This document shows positions 41,230 through 50,059 of a DNA stretch of 64,000 bases, piece by piece. Source of the stretch: Paractinoplanes polyasparticus (lineage in GTDB: Bacteria > Actinomycetota > Actinomycetes > Mycobacteriales > Micromonosporaceae). The first letter of the stretch is position 1, and each line of letters opens with the position of its first letter. The stretch covers positions 62,001-126,000 of the forward strand of contig NZ_JAHWFK010000032.1 of NCBI RefSeq assembly GCF_019710575.1, in the 5' to 3' direction. The translations under genes and the position numbers were made by a program. The notes under the pieces were generated by a model. The model saw only the letters and a program-made list of their open reading frames with translations, ran no database searches and had not been told where the DNA came from.

Positions 41230-41831
41230 CGGTGGTAGCCGTTGTGCCGGGGGCAGAGGTGGCCGGCCGGGTCGAGCGGCTGGCCGCAGAGCGGGCACGG
41301 CGGGCGACCGGCCGCCACCACCCGGCGGGCACGATCGATGAACGCGCGCGTCGCCTCGGGGGTCAGCCGCACCCGGAGCCGGTCGAGGTCGTCGTCGGGC
41401 TCGTCGTCGGCGTCGTCCTCGTCGTCGTCGGTCACGGGGACGTCGTCGTCGTCCTCGGCGCCCAGCTCGATCTCGACCTCGGTCTCGCCGGCCTCGATGG
41501 CCTCGATGACGACGGTGCTCGTGTCGACGTCGAAGGCCAGGCCCAGCGTGCCGACGCGGAACTCCTCGTCGACCGGGGTGTCGAGCGGCTCGTTGTCGTG
41601 CACGGTCAGCACGGGCGCCTCGGGCAGCGAGACACCGAAGCGTTTGTTGGCCTCGACGAGCAGTTCCTCGAGCTTCTCGGCGAGCAGCGACACCTGGACC
41701 TTTTCGAGCGCGACGCTGACCACCCGGCCGCCACCGCGGGCCTGGAGGAAGAAGGTCCGGTCGCCGGGCTCGCCCACCGTCCCGGCGACGAACCGCTCCG
41801 GCGGCTCGAACGAGTGCACCTGGTGGGTCAT
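41226..41831 (-). CDS. DUF3090 family protein
   Basis: 201 residues from ATG 41831 (MTHQVHSFEPPERFVAGTVG). The N-terminal 120 residues are strand-rich (DRTFFLQARGGGRVVSVALE). A very acidic linker of about 40 residues follows. RPPCPLCGQPLDPAGHLCPR is a zinc-ribbon-like Cys4 site at the C-terminus. Function unknown. The Cys motif suggests binding to a nucleic acid or a protein partner. It sits between the histidine phosphatase and the SCO1664-type gene, overlapping the latter. Confidence 0.9.
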   Translation of the reverse strand: MTHQVHSFEPPERFVAGTVGEPGDRTFFLQARGGGRVVSVALEKVQVSLLAEKLEELLVEANKRFGVSLPEAPVLTVHDNEPLDTPVDEEFRVGTLGLAFDVDTSTVVIEAIEAGETEVEIELGAEDDDDVPVTDDDEDDADDEPDDDLDRLRVRLTPEATRAFIDRARRVVAAGRPPCPLCGQPLDPAGHLCPRHNGYHR

Positions 41832-41940
41832 GCGAACAACCCTATCCGCGAAGGGTAGGGCTCGCGCGTCCCGGACGGCCGGGTTCGCCGAGGGCGCAAC
41901 GCACACCAGCCTGCGGTAACACGCCGGTCACACAGTGCAG

Positions 41941-42624
41941 TCAGACCCCGCCGCCCGCTCCGCCGCCGACCGCGGCGTCGGAGCGCTCGGCGTCGGCCGA
42001 CGGCGGCGGGATGAGCGACTGCAGGTCGGCGGTGTCGTTCAGCCGTACGACAAAGGGCCGGGTCGGCGTGTAGCGGATGACGCTGATCGAGGCCGGATCG
42101 GCCACGATCCGCTGGAACTGGTCGAGGTGCAGGCCCATCGCGTCGGCCACGATGGCCTTGATCACATCACCGTGGCTGCACGCGAGCCACAGGGCGTCGG
42201 GCCCGAACTCCGCCGAGACGGACGCGTCCCAGCGCCGGATCGCGGCGATCGCGCGGGCCGACATCGCGGCCATCGCCTCGCCGTTGGGGAAGACGGCCGC
42301 GCTGGGGTGCTGCTGGACGACCGGCCAGAGCGGCTCCTTGGACAACTCCTTGAGCGGGCGGCCCTCCCAGTCGCCGTAGCCGCACTCGGTCAGACCCTCG
42401 TCGACCACCGGCGTGCTGCCGGGCAGGGCCAGCTCGACGGTGGTGCGGCAGCGGACGAGCGGGCTGGTCACGACCCGGGCCAGCGGCAGCGCACGAAGTC
42501 GCTCGCCGGCCCGCCCGGCCTGGGCGCGGCCGGTGTCGTCGAGTTCCACCGGACGGCGGCCGGCCAGCTCGCCGGTGGCGTTGGCCGTCGTACGCCCGTG
42601 GCGCAACAGCAGGACGGTGGCCAC
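41941..42624 (-). CDS. Histidine phosphatase family protein (MSMEG_4193-like)
   Basis: 227 residues from GTG 42624, overlapping the LLM oxidoreductase stop by one base (TAGTG). The RHG motif is LLLRHGRTTANATGELAGRR with the catalytic His, and the second His is in LACSHGDVIKAIVADAMG. It is a small phosphatase of the phosphoglycerate-mutase superfamily; the substrate is unknown. The C-terminal 20 residues are Gly-rich and low in complexity. The gene is part of the mshC operon. Confidence 0.93.
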   Translation of the reverse strand: MATVLLLRHGRTTANATGELAGRRPVELDDTGRAQAGRAGERLRALPLARVVTSPLVRCRTTVELALPGSTPVVDEGLTECGYGDWEGRPLKELSKEPLWPVVQQHPSAAVFPNGEAMAAMSARAIAAIRRWDASVSAEFGPDALWLACSHGDVIKAIVADAMGLHLDQFQRIVADPASISVIRYTPTRPFVVRLNDTADLQSLIPPPSADAERSDAAVGGGAGGGV

Positions 42625-43676
42625 TACTCGGCCACGCCGGACTCTTCGTACGCCTCGGCGACGATCCGCAGGGTGTCGATGCCGCTCTTCAGATCGCCGA
42701 CGTACGGGCTGATCGAAAGGGTGCCGACACCGGCCGCGGCGTACTGCTTGATCCGTTCCTTGACCTGGATCTTGTTGCCCAGGATCGAGGTGCGCTCGAT
42801 GAAGTCCTGCGGCACGGCCTCGGCCGCCTCGGCCTTCTTGCCGCTGAGGTAGAGATCCTGCACCCGGGCCGCCTCGTCGGCGTAACCCATGCGTACGGCC
42901 AGCTGGTTGTAGAAGTTCTGCTCCCGGCTGCCCATGCCGCCCACGTAGAGCGCCGCGTAGGGCCGGATGACGTCGGCGCACCAGGCCACGTTGTCGCCGA
43001 GGACCACGGGCACGCTGGGCGCCACGTCGAAACCGGTCAACCCGAGGCCGTGCTTGGCCCGGCCGCGCTCGATGTGCTGCAGGTATTCGCCGGCCGCGTC
43101 GGGCGCGAAGAAGATGGCCAGCCAGCCGTCGGCGATCTCGCCGGCCAGCTCGAGGTTCTTGGGGCCGACGGCGGCCAGGTAGATCGGCACGGCGTCGCGC
43201 GGCGGGTGGAAGCCCAGCCGCAGCGCCTTGCCGGGGCCGTCGGGAAGCGGGAGCGTGTGGTGCTCACCCTGGTACGACACCGGCTGCCGGGCGATCGCCA
43301 TCTTCACGATCTCGACGTACTCGCGGGTGCGCGACAGCGGCTTGGCGAAGCGCACGCCGTGCCAGCCCTCGGAGACCTGCGGGCCGGAGACGCCCAGGCC
43401 GAGGCGGAACCGGCCGCCCGACAACGTGTCGATGGTGGCCGCCGTCATCGCGGTCATCGCCGGCGTACGCGCGGGAATCTGCATCACCGCCGCGCCCAGG
43501 TCGATCTGCTGGGTCTGGCCGGCGATCCAGGCCAGCATGCTCACCGAGTCCGACCCGTACGCCTCGGCCGACCACACCACGGCATAGCCGAGCCGGTCCG
43601 CCTCCTGCGCCATCGCCAGATGGTCGGCGGGCGTGGTCCACGCCGCCTGATAACCGAGATTCAGCCCGAGCCGCAC
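42624..43676 (-). CDS. LLM-class F420-dependent oxidoreductase
   Basis: 350 residues. The TIM-barrel luciferase-like fold is shown by MRLGLNLGYQ, LGYAVVWSAEAYGSDSVSML, GRFRLGLGVSGPQVSEGWHG and IYLAAVGPKNLELAGEIADG. It uses F420 to oxidise or reduce an unknown compound. It is the first gene of the mshC operon. The 136-base gap to the divergent aldo/keto reductase should contain both promoters. Confidence 0.92.
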   Translation of the reverse strand: MRLGLNLGYQAAWTTPADHLAMAQEADRLGYAVVWSAEAYGSDSVSMLAWIAGQTQQIDLGAAVMQIPARTPAMTAMTAATIDTLSGGRFRLGLGVSGPQVSEGWHGVRFAKPLSRTREYVEIVKMAIARQPVSYQGEHHTLPLPDGPGKALRLGFHPPRDAVPIYLAAVGPKNLELAGEIADGWLAIFFAPDAAGEYLQHIERGRAKHGLGLTGFDVAPSVPVVLGDNVAWCADVIRPYAALYVGGMGSREQNFYNQLAVRMGYADEAARVQDLYLSGKKAEAAEAVPQDFIERTSILGNKIQVKERIKQYAAAGVGTLSISPYVGDLKSGIDTLRIVAEAYEESGVAE

Positions 43677-43812
43677 GATGTCCCCCTCCGCCCATGAACA
43701 ACGTCACCTGAAGACTACTGACCGCGCCCTGAGCGATTTCGGTCCGGTTACCGACGGGGTTGACGCGGACGCGGGCATTTCGCTATGTGCGCTTGCTGAA
43801 TAAGGTTCACTC

Positions 43813-44808
43813 ATGCTGCAACGACCGCTCGGCCGAAGCGGGCTGGCGGTTTCCCGGCTCGCTCTCGGCACCATGACCTGGGGCCGGGACACCGACCCCG
43901 ACGACGCGGCGGCGCAGCTCAAGCTGTTCCTGGAGGCCGGCGGCACGCTGCTCGACACGGCCGACGTGTACGGCGACGGCGACGCGGAAGACGTCATCGG
44001 CTCGCTGCTCGACCATCTGGTGCCCCGCGACGAAGTGGTGATCGCCACCAAGGCCGGTCTCACCCCGCACGGTTTCCGCCGCCGGGACGGCTCGCGCGGC
44101 AACCTGCTGCGCTCGCTCGACGCGTCGCTGCGCCGGCTCGGCACCGACTACGTCGACCTGTGGCAGGTGCACGGCAACGACCCGATGACCCCGCTCGACG
44201 AGACCCTCGGCGCCCTCGACCACGCGGTGAACAGCGGCCGGGTGCGCTATGTGGGTGTCTCCAACTTCGCGGCGTGGCAGGCCGCCCGGGCCTCGACCTG
44301 GCAGTCGGCGTACCCCGGCCGGGCGCCCATCGTGGCCGCGCAGATGGAGTACTCGCTGCTCGAGCGGGGCATCGAGCGCGAGCTGCTGCCCGCCTCGGCC
44401 GCGCTCGGCTTCGGCGTGCTGGCCTGGTCGCCGCTGGGCCGGGGCGTGCTGACCGGCAAGTACCGCAACGGCCGCCCGCTCGACTCGCGCGCCGCCACCG
44501 AGCATCTGGCCCCGTTCGTGCAGACCTACCTCGAGCCGCGCAGCTCCAGCATCGTCCAGGCGGTCGTCACGGCCGCCGCAGGGCTGGGCGTGTCCCCGGT
44601 CGAGGTCGCGCTGGCCTGGATCCGCGACCGGCCCGGGGTGGCCGCGCCGATCCTGGGCGCCCGCACGGCCGGGCAGCTGCAGGGCGCCCTGCAGAGCGAG
44701 GATCTGACCCTGCCGGCCGAGATCGCCAACGCGCTCGACGACGTCTCGGCGATCGACGTCGGCTACCCCGAGCGCGAGGGTGTCGGCTATCCGGACGGCG
44801 AAGGCTGA
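43813..44808 (+). CDS. Aldo/keto reductase
   Basis: 331 residues, an (alpha/beta)8 barrel that reduces carbonyls with NADPH. The catalytic tetrad is Asp and Tyr in LLDTADVYGDGDAED, Lys in VVIATKAG and His in LWQVHGND. The C-terminal AVVTAAAGLGVSPVEVALAW and APILGARTAGQL bind the cofactor. The last residues (REGVGYPDGEG) are unusual and have no partner in the family. The histidine-kinase gene begins with no gap after the stop. Confidence 0.93.
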   Translation: MLQRPLGRSGLAVSRLALGTMTWGRDTDPDDAAAQLKLFLEAGGTLLDTADVYGDGDAEDVIGSLLDHLVPRDEVVIATKAGLTPHGFRRRDGSRGNLLRSLDASLRRLGTDYVDLWQVHGNDPMTPLDETLGALDHAVNSGRVRYVGVSNFAAWQAARASTWQSAYPGRAPIVAAQMEYSLLERGIERELLPASAALGFGVLAWSPLGRGVLTGKYRNGRPLDSRAATEHLAPFVQTYLEPRSSSIVQAVVTAAAGLGVSPVEVALAWIRDRPGVAAPILGARTAGQLQGALQSEDLTLPAEIANALDDVSAIDVGYPEREGVGYPDGEG

Positions 44809-45933
44809 ATGCTGCGACCGCTGATCAGCGCCACCACCTATCGGCGGGCCGTCTTCCTGCTCCTCGGTGCGGTCGTCCTCACGCCGTACGCCCTGATCGC
44901 GGCCTTGATCGTCGGCATGTTCGCCGGGGACGGCGAGGACCTTCCGGGCCTGATCGCCACCGGCCTGGTCGCCGCGGCCGTCGGGGCCGTCCCGCCGTTC
45001 CTGGGCGGCACCCGGGAGCTCGAGATCGCCGCCGCCCGGGCGCTGCTCGGTGTCGACCTGCCCGGCCACGACCGCGCCCGGCCGCTGGCTCGCGAGAGCC
45101 GCCTGCGGGCAGCCCTCTGGTTCGGGCTGCACCTGCTGACCGGCGCTGTGATCGGCGCGGCGGTGCTGATCGCGCTGCCCCTCGCCGTGCTGTCGATCGT
45201 GGGGCAGGAGAGGCTGCTCGGCCCGGTGCCGGGCGTCGCCGTCGGCCTCGCGCTGCTGGTCGCCACCCTCTACGCGACGGCCGGGCTGGGCTCGCTGGCC
45301 GCCACCATGGCCCCGGTGCTGCTCGGGCCGTCGCCGGCCGAGCGCGTCGCCCATCTGGAGGCGCAGGAGCGCAGGCTCGCCGAGCGCAACCGCCTCGCCC
45401 GCGAGCTGCACGACTCGGTGGGCCACGCGTTGACCGCGGTCACGATCCAGTCCGGCGCGGCCCGTACGGTCTTCGACAGCGACCCCGCCTTCGCGCTGCA
45501 GGCCCTGGCGAACATCGAAGAACTCGGCCGTACGGCCCTGGAAGAGCTCGACGCCGTGCTGGGTCTGCTGCGCGACGCCGAGGCGCCGACCCTGCGGGAT
45601 CTCGACCGGCTGCTCACCGCCGAGGTCGACAGCGTCGTCGACGAGGTCGACGTGCCCGAGCCGATCTCGCGGGAGGCGTACCGGATCGTGCAGGAGAGTC
45701 TGACCAACGCGGCCAAGCACGGCGAGGGCCGGGCCCGGCTCCGGATCACCGCCCCCGACGAGTTGGTCATCGAAGTCTCCAACAGGATCGGTCCCCCGCA
45801 CACCGATAAAGGTGGCCGGGGTCTGGTCGGCATGCGGGAACGCGTACGGCTGCTCGGCGGAAGTCTGCAGGCCGGAGCGGACGACGGTGTGTGGCGGGTC
45901 GTGGCCCGGCTGCCGAGCGGAGGTGACCCATGA
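44809..45933 (+). CDS. Sensor histidine kinase (HisKA_3/NarL type)
   Basis: 374 residues. Five or so spans occupy the first 180 residues (FLLLGAVVLTPYALIAALIV, LHLLTGAVIGAAVLIALPLA). The phosphorylated His201 is in RLARELHDSVGHAL, a HisKA_3 dimerisation domain. The ATPase domain has AYRIVQESLTNAAKHGEG (N box) and GGRGLVGMRERVRLLGG (G boxes). It should sense an envelope or membrane signal and phosphorylate the response regulator encoded next, which starts within its last codons. Confidence 0.95.
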   Translation: MLRPLISATTYRRAVFLLLGAVVLTPYALIAALIVGMFAGDGEDLPGLIATGLVAAAVGAVPPFLGGTRELEIAAARALLGVDLPGHDRARPLARESRLRAALWFGLHLLTGAVIGAAVLIALPLAVLSIVGQERLLGPVPGVAVGLALLVATLYATAGLGSLAATMAPVLLGPSPAERVAHLEAQERRLAERNRLARELHDSVGHALTAVTIQSGAARTVFDSDPAFALQALANIEELGRTALEELDAVLGLLRDAEAPTLRDLDRLLTAEVDSVVDEVDVPEPISREAYRIVQESLTNAAKHGEGRARLRITAPDELVIEVSNRIGPPHTDKGGRGLVGMRERVRLLGGSLQAGADDGVWRVVARLPSGGDP

Positions 45934-46571
45934 CCCGGGTGCTGATCGTGGACGACGACGACCTGATCCGGGCCGGGCTGCGCGCGGTCCTGAGCGCCGA
46001 GGCCGACGTCACGGTCGTGGGCGAGGCCGCGGACGGCGACGAGGTGGTGCCCCGGGTGATCGAACTGCGGCCCGACGTCGTCCTGATGGACGTGCGCATG
46101 CCCCGCATCGACGGGCTCCAGGCGACCCGCCTGCTGCTCGACCGGCTCGACGACCCGCCCCGGGTGCTCGTGCTGACCACCTTCGAGAACGACGAGTACG
46201 TGTACGAGGCCCTGGCCGCCGGGGCCAGCGGCTTCCTGCTCAAGCGGGCCCGCCCGGAACGGATCGCCGAGGCCGTGCGCCTGGTCGCCCGGGGCGACTC
46301 GCTGTTGTTCCCCGCCGCCGTACGCCGGCTGGCGGCCGCTCACCACCGCCCGTCCGGTGGCCGCCTGCCCGGCCCGCGGCTCACCGACCGCGAGGCCGAG
46401 GTGCTGGTGCTGATGGCCGAGGGCCTGTCCAACGCCGAGATCGCGGGCCGGCTGGTGCTCGGCGTCGAGACGATCAAGACGCATGTCGGCAGCGTGCTCG
46501 GCAAGCTGGGGGTGCGCGACCGGACGCAGGCGGTCGTCATCGCGTACCGCTCGGGGTTCATCTCCCCCTAG
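45930..46571 (+). CDS. NarL-type response regulator
   Basis: 213 residues, overlapping the kinase stop by four bases (ATGA). The receiver holds the acid pair in LIVDDDDL, the phosphorylated Asp54 in VVLMDVRMPRIDG, the Thr in VLTTFE and the Lys in LLKRARP. The LuxR-type helix-turn-helix is LTDREAEVLVLMAEGLSNAEI and ETIKTHVGSVLGKLG. A complete pair with the kinase. The probable target is the operon's own membrane protein or a distant exporter. Confidence 0.96.
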   Translation: MTRVLIVDDDDLIRAGLRAVLSAEADVTVVGEAADGDEVVPRVIELRPDVVLMDVRMPRIDGLQATRLLLDRLDDPPRVLVLTTFENDEYVYEALAAGASGFLLKRARPERIAEAVRLVARGDSLLFPAAVRRLAAAHHRPSGGRLPGPRLTDREAEVLVLMAEGLSNAEIAGRLVLGVETIKTHVGSVLGKLGVRDRTQAVVIAYRSGFISP

Positions 46572-46634
46572 GGAGGGAGCAGGCTCCCCCGCGGCCGGGA
46601 TCCGGCCCGCCGGAAACATCGAGATCGTCGAAGC

Positions 46635-47705
46635 ATGACGAACACGGCACAGAAACTGGCGGCCGGCTGGGCCGCCCTCTACGGCACGGTCGCGCTGGTC
46701 TGGACCGTGACCGGCAGCGGTTTCCCGTACGGTCCGGGCCGGCCCAACATGCAGACCAGCCCGCTGCGGGCGCTCGACCCGGAGCTCGGCGCTCCCCTGT
46801 TCGCCGGGATCCTGCTGCTGACGGCGGTGGCCCTGCTGGTCATGAGCGGCCGCCGGTCGGCACCCCGGCCGCTGCGGATCGTCCTGCTCACGTACGTCGG
46901 GGTGGTGGCCGCCGCCCTGCTCGTGGTGCTGCCCGACACCCGGCTGCTGACCGTGGCCGGCTACCTGCCCATGCTGATCATCGGCTTCCCGTTCGGCTGG
47001 CCCCCGGTCGACTACGCCACGGTCTTCACGTGGACCCTGGCCAACCAGGCCTTCGCCGTGGCCGGCGGGCTGCTGCTGGCCCGGGCCGCCGTACGCTGGC
47101 ACTTCGGCACGACCGGGGCCTGCGAGGACTGCGGACGCGACGGCCGTTCCCAGCGGTGGACTCGGGAGTCGGCCGCGCGGTGGGGGCGTTGGGCGGTGGG
47201 CGTGGCGGTGGTCATCCCGGTCGCGTACGCGGCAGTGCGCCTGGCCTGGGCGGCCGGTATCCCGCTGGGCATCCCGTCCGCGTTCCTGCGCGAGATGCAG
47301 GAGACCGGCATGGTCTGGGCGGGCGCCGGGCTCGGGGCGTTCGCCGTGGCCGGCGCCGTCCTCACGCTCGGGCTGGTGCAGCGGTGGGGCGAGGTGTTCC
47401 CGCGCTGGATGCCCGGCCTGGCCGGGAAGCGGGTCCCGATCAAGCTCGCGACCGTGCCCGCCACGCTGGTGTCGATCTTTGTGATGTCGGCCTCGGTGGC
47501 CCTCTACGCCGAGCCCGGTTTCTGGGGCAAGGTGACCGAGGACGGGCTGATGGTGGCGCCCGTGCTGGCCTGGCCGTTCTGGAGCCTGGCGCTCGGCGCG
47601 GCCGCCCTCGCGTACCACCTCCGGCGGCGTCCGGCCTGCGCTAACTGCGGTCGGGGAGACCGCGGCGCGGGACTGGTGCCCAGGGCGGAAACGGGAGCAT
47701 ATTAG
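46635..47705 (+). CDS. Multi-span membrane protein with two Cys pairs
   Basis: 356 residues with about eight hydrophobic segments. Two Cys pairs, CEDCGRDGR after the fourth span and CANCGRGDRG near the C-terminus, look like half zinc knuckles that could come together to bind one metal on the cytoplasmic side. No known transporter motif was seen. It starts 64 bases after a NarL-type two-component system, which probably controls it. Function unknown. Confidence 0.75.
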   Translation: MTNTAQKLAAGWAALYGTVALVWTVTGSGFPYGPGRPNMQTSPLRALDPELGAPLFAGILLLTAVALLVMSGRRSAPRPLRIVLLTYVGVVAAALLVVLPDTRLLTVAGYLPMLIIGFPFGWPPVDYATVFTWTLANQAFAVAGGLLLARAAVRWHFGTTGACEDCGRDGRSQRWTRESAARWGRWAVGVAVVIPVAYAAVRLAWAAGIPLGIPSAFLREMQETGMVWAGAGLGAFAVAGAVLTLGLVQRWGEVFPRWMPGLAGKRVPIKLATVPATLVSIFVMSASVALYAEPGFWGKVTEDGLMVAPVLAWPFWSLALGAAALAYHLRRRPACANCGRGDRGAGLVPRAETGAY

Positions 47706-47710
47706 ACCCC

Positions 47711-47902
47711 ATGGACTACGAATACGCGCCGCTGCGGTTGCCCTCGAACGTCGATCGGTTGACCGCCGCGGCGCAGCTCGCCATTCAGGCGGAGTTCTCG
47801 GGGTGGGAGCTGGCCCGCGTCCAGCTCTTCCGGGACGGCAGCCGCAAGGTGATGCTCCGCCGTCGTGTGCAGCCCAGCCCGCAGCCCGGGTTGAGCTACT
47901 GA
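47711..47902 (+). CDS. DUF5703-type small protein
   Basis: 63 residues. MDYEYAPLRLPSNVDRLTAAAQL and GWELARVQLFRDGSRKVMLRRR have the pattern of the small DUF5703 family: an Asp/Tyr start, a helix, and a GWEL-r-dG-r-v-lRR strand pair. Its role is unknown. A strong terminator follows directly after the stop, so it has an independent short transcript or ends the previous one. Confidence 0.8.
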   Translation: MDYEYAPLRLPSNVDRLTAAAQLAIQAEFSGWELARVQLFRDGSRKVMLRRRVQPSPQPGLSY

Positions 47903-47932
47903 GAAGGGCCCGTCCGTGCGGACGGGCCCTTC
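47903..47932. terminator. Strong terminator after the DUF5703 gene
   Basis: A perfect 14-bp stem: GAAGGGCCCGTCCG at 47903-47916 and CGGACGGGCCCTTC at 47919-47932 with a 2-base loop. It begins just after the stop and lies 19 bases before the convergent gene's stop at 47952, so it can work both ways. Confidence 0.9.
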
Positions 47933-47951
47933 GCACACCTCAGGGCGCCAC

Positions 47952-48626
47952 TCAGTGGTGGTGCCCGGCGTGGTCGTGGTCGTCCTCGTCGGGCAGGAAC
48001 GGGTGCTCGTCGAGACGACCGACCAGCAGGTCGCCCTGCTTGGGCGCGAACGGGCCGTCGCCGTCGGAGTCCTCGAACTCCTCGAGGTCGAGCGGCTCGG
48101 CGATCTCGCTGACGGTGAGCAGGCCGTCCAGCGGCTCCAGCTCGGGCACGTCGAGCGACGAGAGCGATCCGTCACCGGCCTGCAGCAGTTCGAGCACGGC
48201 CTCGCCCACGCTCTCGACCGGGCCGGCGTCCTCGTCCTCGGGCACGGAGGAACGGCGGGCGTCCTCGGCCCGGCGCAGCAGGGCGGACACGCTGGGCACC
48301 CGGTAGTCGCGGCGCTGGCGCACCGAGAGCACCTGCGGGTAGGGGTCACCCGAACCGGCGCCGTCGAGGCCCTCGACGCCCAGGCCGAAGCGCTGGTCGG
48401 CCTCGTTGGGGTCGATCGACTCCACGTCCCACGGCGTCACCTCGCCGAACGCGTCGAGCAGCTTCTCGTCGTACGCGAAGGAGGCGTTGTTCAGGTCGAC
48501 GTACGCCTGCCACACACCGTCGTCGTCAACACGGCCCTCGGCCGCCTTGACCGCCGCGAGGTGCGCCCGGGAGGCCTCGATCACCCGTTCGAGGGCGGCG
48601 TCGAGCTCCTGGTTCTGGTCGGTCAT
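47952..48626 (-). CDS. Acidic conserved protein with a His-rich tail
   Basis: 224 residues from ATG 48626 (MTDQNQELDAALERVIEASR); the frame runs six codons further but the ATG has the better spacing. The first 70 residues are helical. The middle is acidic and without a fold that I recognise. The last ten residues (DDHDHAGHHH) could bind a metal such as nickel or zinc. A gene of this kind next to an M20 peptidase recurs in actinobacteria. It follows the peptidase on the same strand by 22 bases. Function unknown. Confidence 0.75.
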   Translation of the reverse strand: MTDQNQELDAALERVIEASRAHLAAVKAAEGRVDDDGVWQAYVDLNNASFAYDEKLLDAFGEVTPWDVESIDPNEADQRFGLGVEGLDGAGSGDPYPQVLSVRQRRDYRVPSVSALLRRAEDARRSSVPEDEDAGPVESVGEAVLELLQAGDGSLSSLDVPELEPLDGLLTVSEIAEPLDLEEFEDSDGDGPFAPKQGDLLVGRLDEHPFLPDEDDHDHAGHHH

Positions 48627-48648
48627 CGGTATGGATCCTTCCAACAGG

Positions 48649-49956
48649 TCAGCTGTTCCGGAGCAGACGGTCGAGCACGCGCACGCCGAACTTTAGCCCC
48701 TCGACCGGGACCCGCTCGTCGATGCCGTGGAACAACGAGGCGAAGTTCAGGTCAGCGGGAAGCCGCAGCGGGGCGAACCCGAAGCACCGGATGCCGAGGG
48801 TCGCGAACGCCTTGGCGTCGGTGCCGCCGGACATCAGGTAGGGCACGGTACGCGCTCCCGGATCCTCGGCGCGCAGCGCGGCCCCCATCGCGTCGACCAG
48901 CGCGCCGTCGAACGACGTCTCGACGGCGGGCTGCTGGTGGACGTGCTCGATCTCGATGTCGGGCCCGATCAGCTCGCGCAGGGTGGCCAGGAACTGATCG
49001 GCCTCGCCGGGCAGCGTGCGGCAGTCGATGGTGGCCGAGGCGCGGCCGGGGATCACGTTGTCCTTGTAGCCGGCCTCGAGGCGGGTCGGGTTGGCCGTGT
49101 TGCGGATGGTGGCGCCGATCAGGTTGGCGATCGGGCCCAGCTTGGCGATCGCCAGCTCGGGCTCGGCCGGGTCGATGTCGATCTGCAGCGCGTCCCCGAC
49201 CTGCTCGAGGAAGGTTCGCACGGTCGGCGTCACCACGGTCGGGAAGCGGTGGTGGCCGACCCGGGCGACCGCGTCGGCCAGGTTGGTGACCGCGTTGTCG
49301 TCGTGGATGAACGAGCCGTGCCCGGGGCGGCCGGTGGCGTGCAGGCGCAGCCAGTCGAGGCCCTTCTCGGCGGTCTGGACCAGATAGAGGCGCAGGTCGT
49401 CGTTCACCGTGTAGGAGTAGCCGCCGACCTCGCCGACGGCCTCGGTGCATCCCTCGAACTTCTCGCGGTGGTTGTCGACCAGCCACTGCGAGCCGTACTG
49501 CATGCCGGCTTCCTCGTCGGCGGTGTAGCAGAGCACGATGTCGCGCGGGGGCACGTAGCCCGTCCGGGCCCAGTCGCGGACCACCGCGAGCATCATCGCG
49601 TCGAAGTCCTTCATGTCGATCGCGCCACGACCCCAGAGGTAGCCGTCCTTCTCCTCCCCCGAGAAAGGGTCGACCGACCATTCGCCGGCGTCGGCCGGAA
49701 CCACGTCGAGGTGGCCGTGCACCAGCAGCGCGCCGCGGCTGCGGTCGGCCCCGGGGATGCGGGCGATCAGGTTGGCCCGCTTGGGCGCCGACTCGTGCAG
49801 CTCGACGTCGATGCCGGCCTCGCCGAGCTTGCCGGCGACGTACTCGGCCGCGACGCGCTCACCGACAGTGGTGCGCGGGTCGCCGGTGTTGGTGGTGTCG
49901 ATGCGCAGCAGGTCGCGGCAGATGCCAACGACCTCGTCGGCGGCGGTGGTCTCCAT
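48649..49956 (-). CDS. M20/M25/M40 family metallopeptidase
   Basis: 435 residues. The two-metal site is complete: LLVHGHLDVVPAD (H-x-D), WGRGAIDMKDFDA (bridging Asp), YTADEEAGMQYGS (catalytic Glu and ligand Glu), DVGG-equivalent EVGGYSY, and the C-terminal His in the last 50 residues. RPGHGSFIHDDNAV belongs to the lid domain. It removes amino acids from peptides or N-acyl groups; the exact substrate is open. It starts at ATG 49956 and leads a small operon with the His-tailed protein. Confidence 0.94.
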   Translation of the reverse strand: METTAADEVVGICRDLLRIDTTNTGDPRTTVGERVAAEYVAGKLGEAGIDVELHESAPKRANLIARIPGADRSRGALLVHGHLDVVPADAGEWSVDPFSGEEKDGYLWGRGAIDMKDFDAMMLAVVRDWARTGYVPPRDIVLCYTADEEAGMQYGSQWLVDNHREKFEGCTEAVGEVGGYSYTVNDDLRLYLVQTAEKGLDWLRLHATGRPGHGSFIHDDNAVTNLADAVARVGHHRFPTVVTPTVRTFLEQVGDALQIDIDPAEPELAIAKLGPIANLIGATIRNTANPTRLEAGYKDNVIPGRASATIDCRTLPGEADQFLATLRELIGPDIEIEHVHQQPAVETSFDGALVDAMGAALRAEDPGARTVPYLMSGGTDAKAFATLGIRCFGFAPLRLPADLNFASLFHGIDERVPVEGLKFGVRVLDRLLRNS

Positions 49957-50059
49957 CCGCCCTTCTTACCAGGAGGATGTGTCAGGTCTTCAGTCAGATC
50001 AAAGGCTGGCCGAAGAGGCGGGGTTTATCCGGAGCGCCACCCCGGGTAATGCGGCCGCC

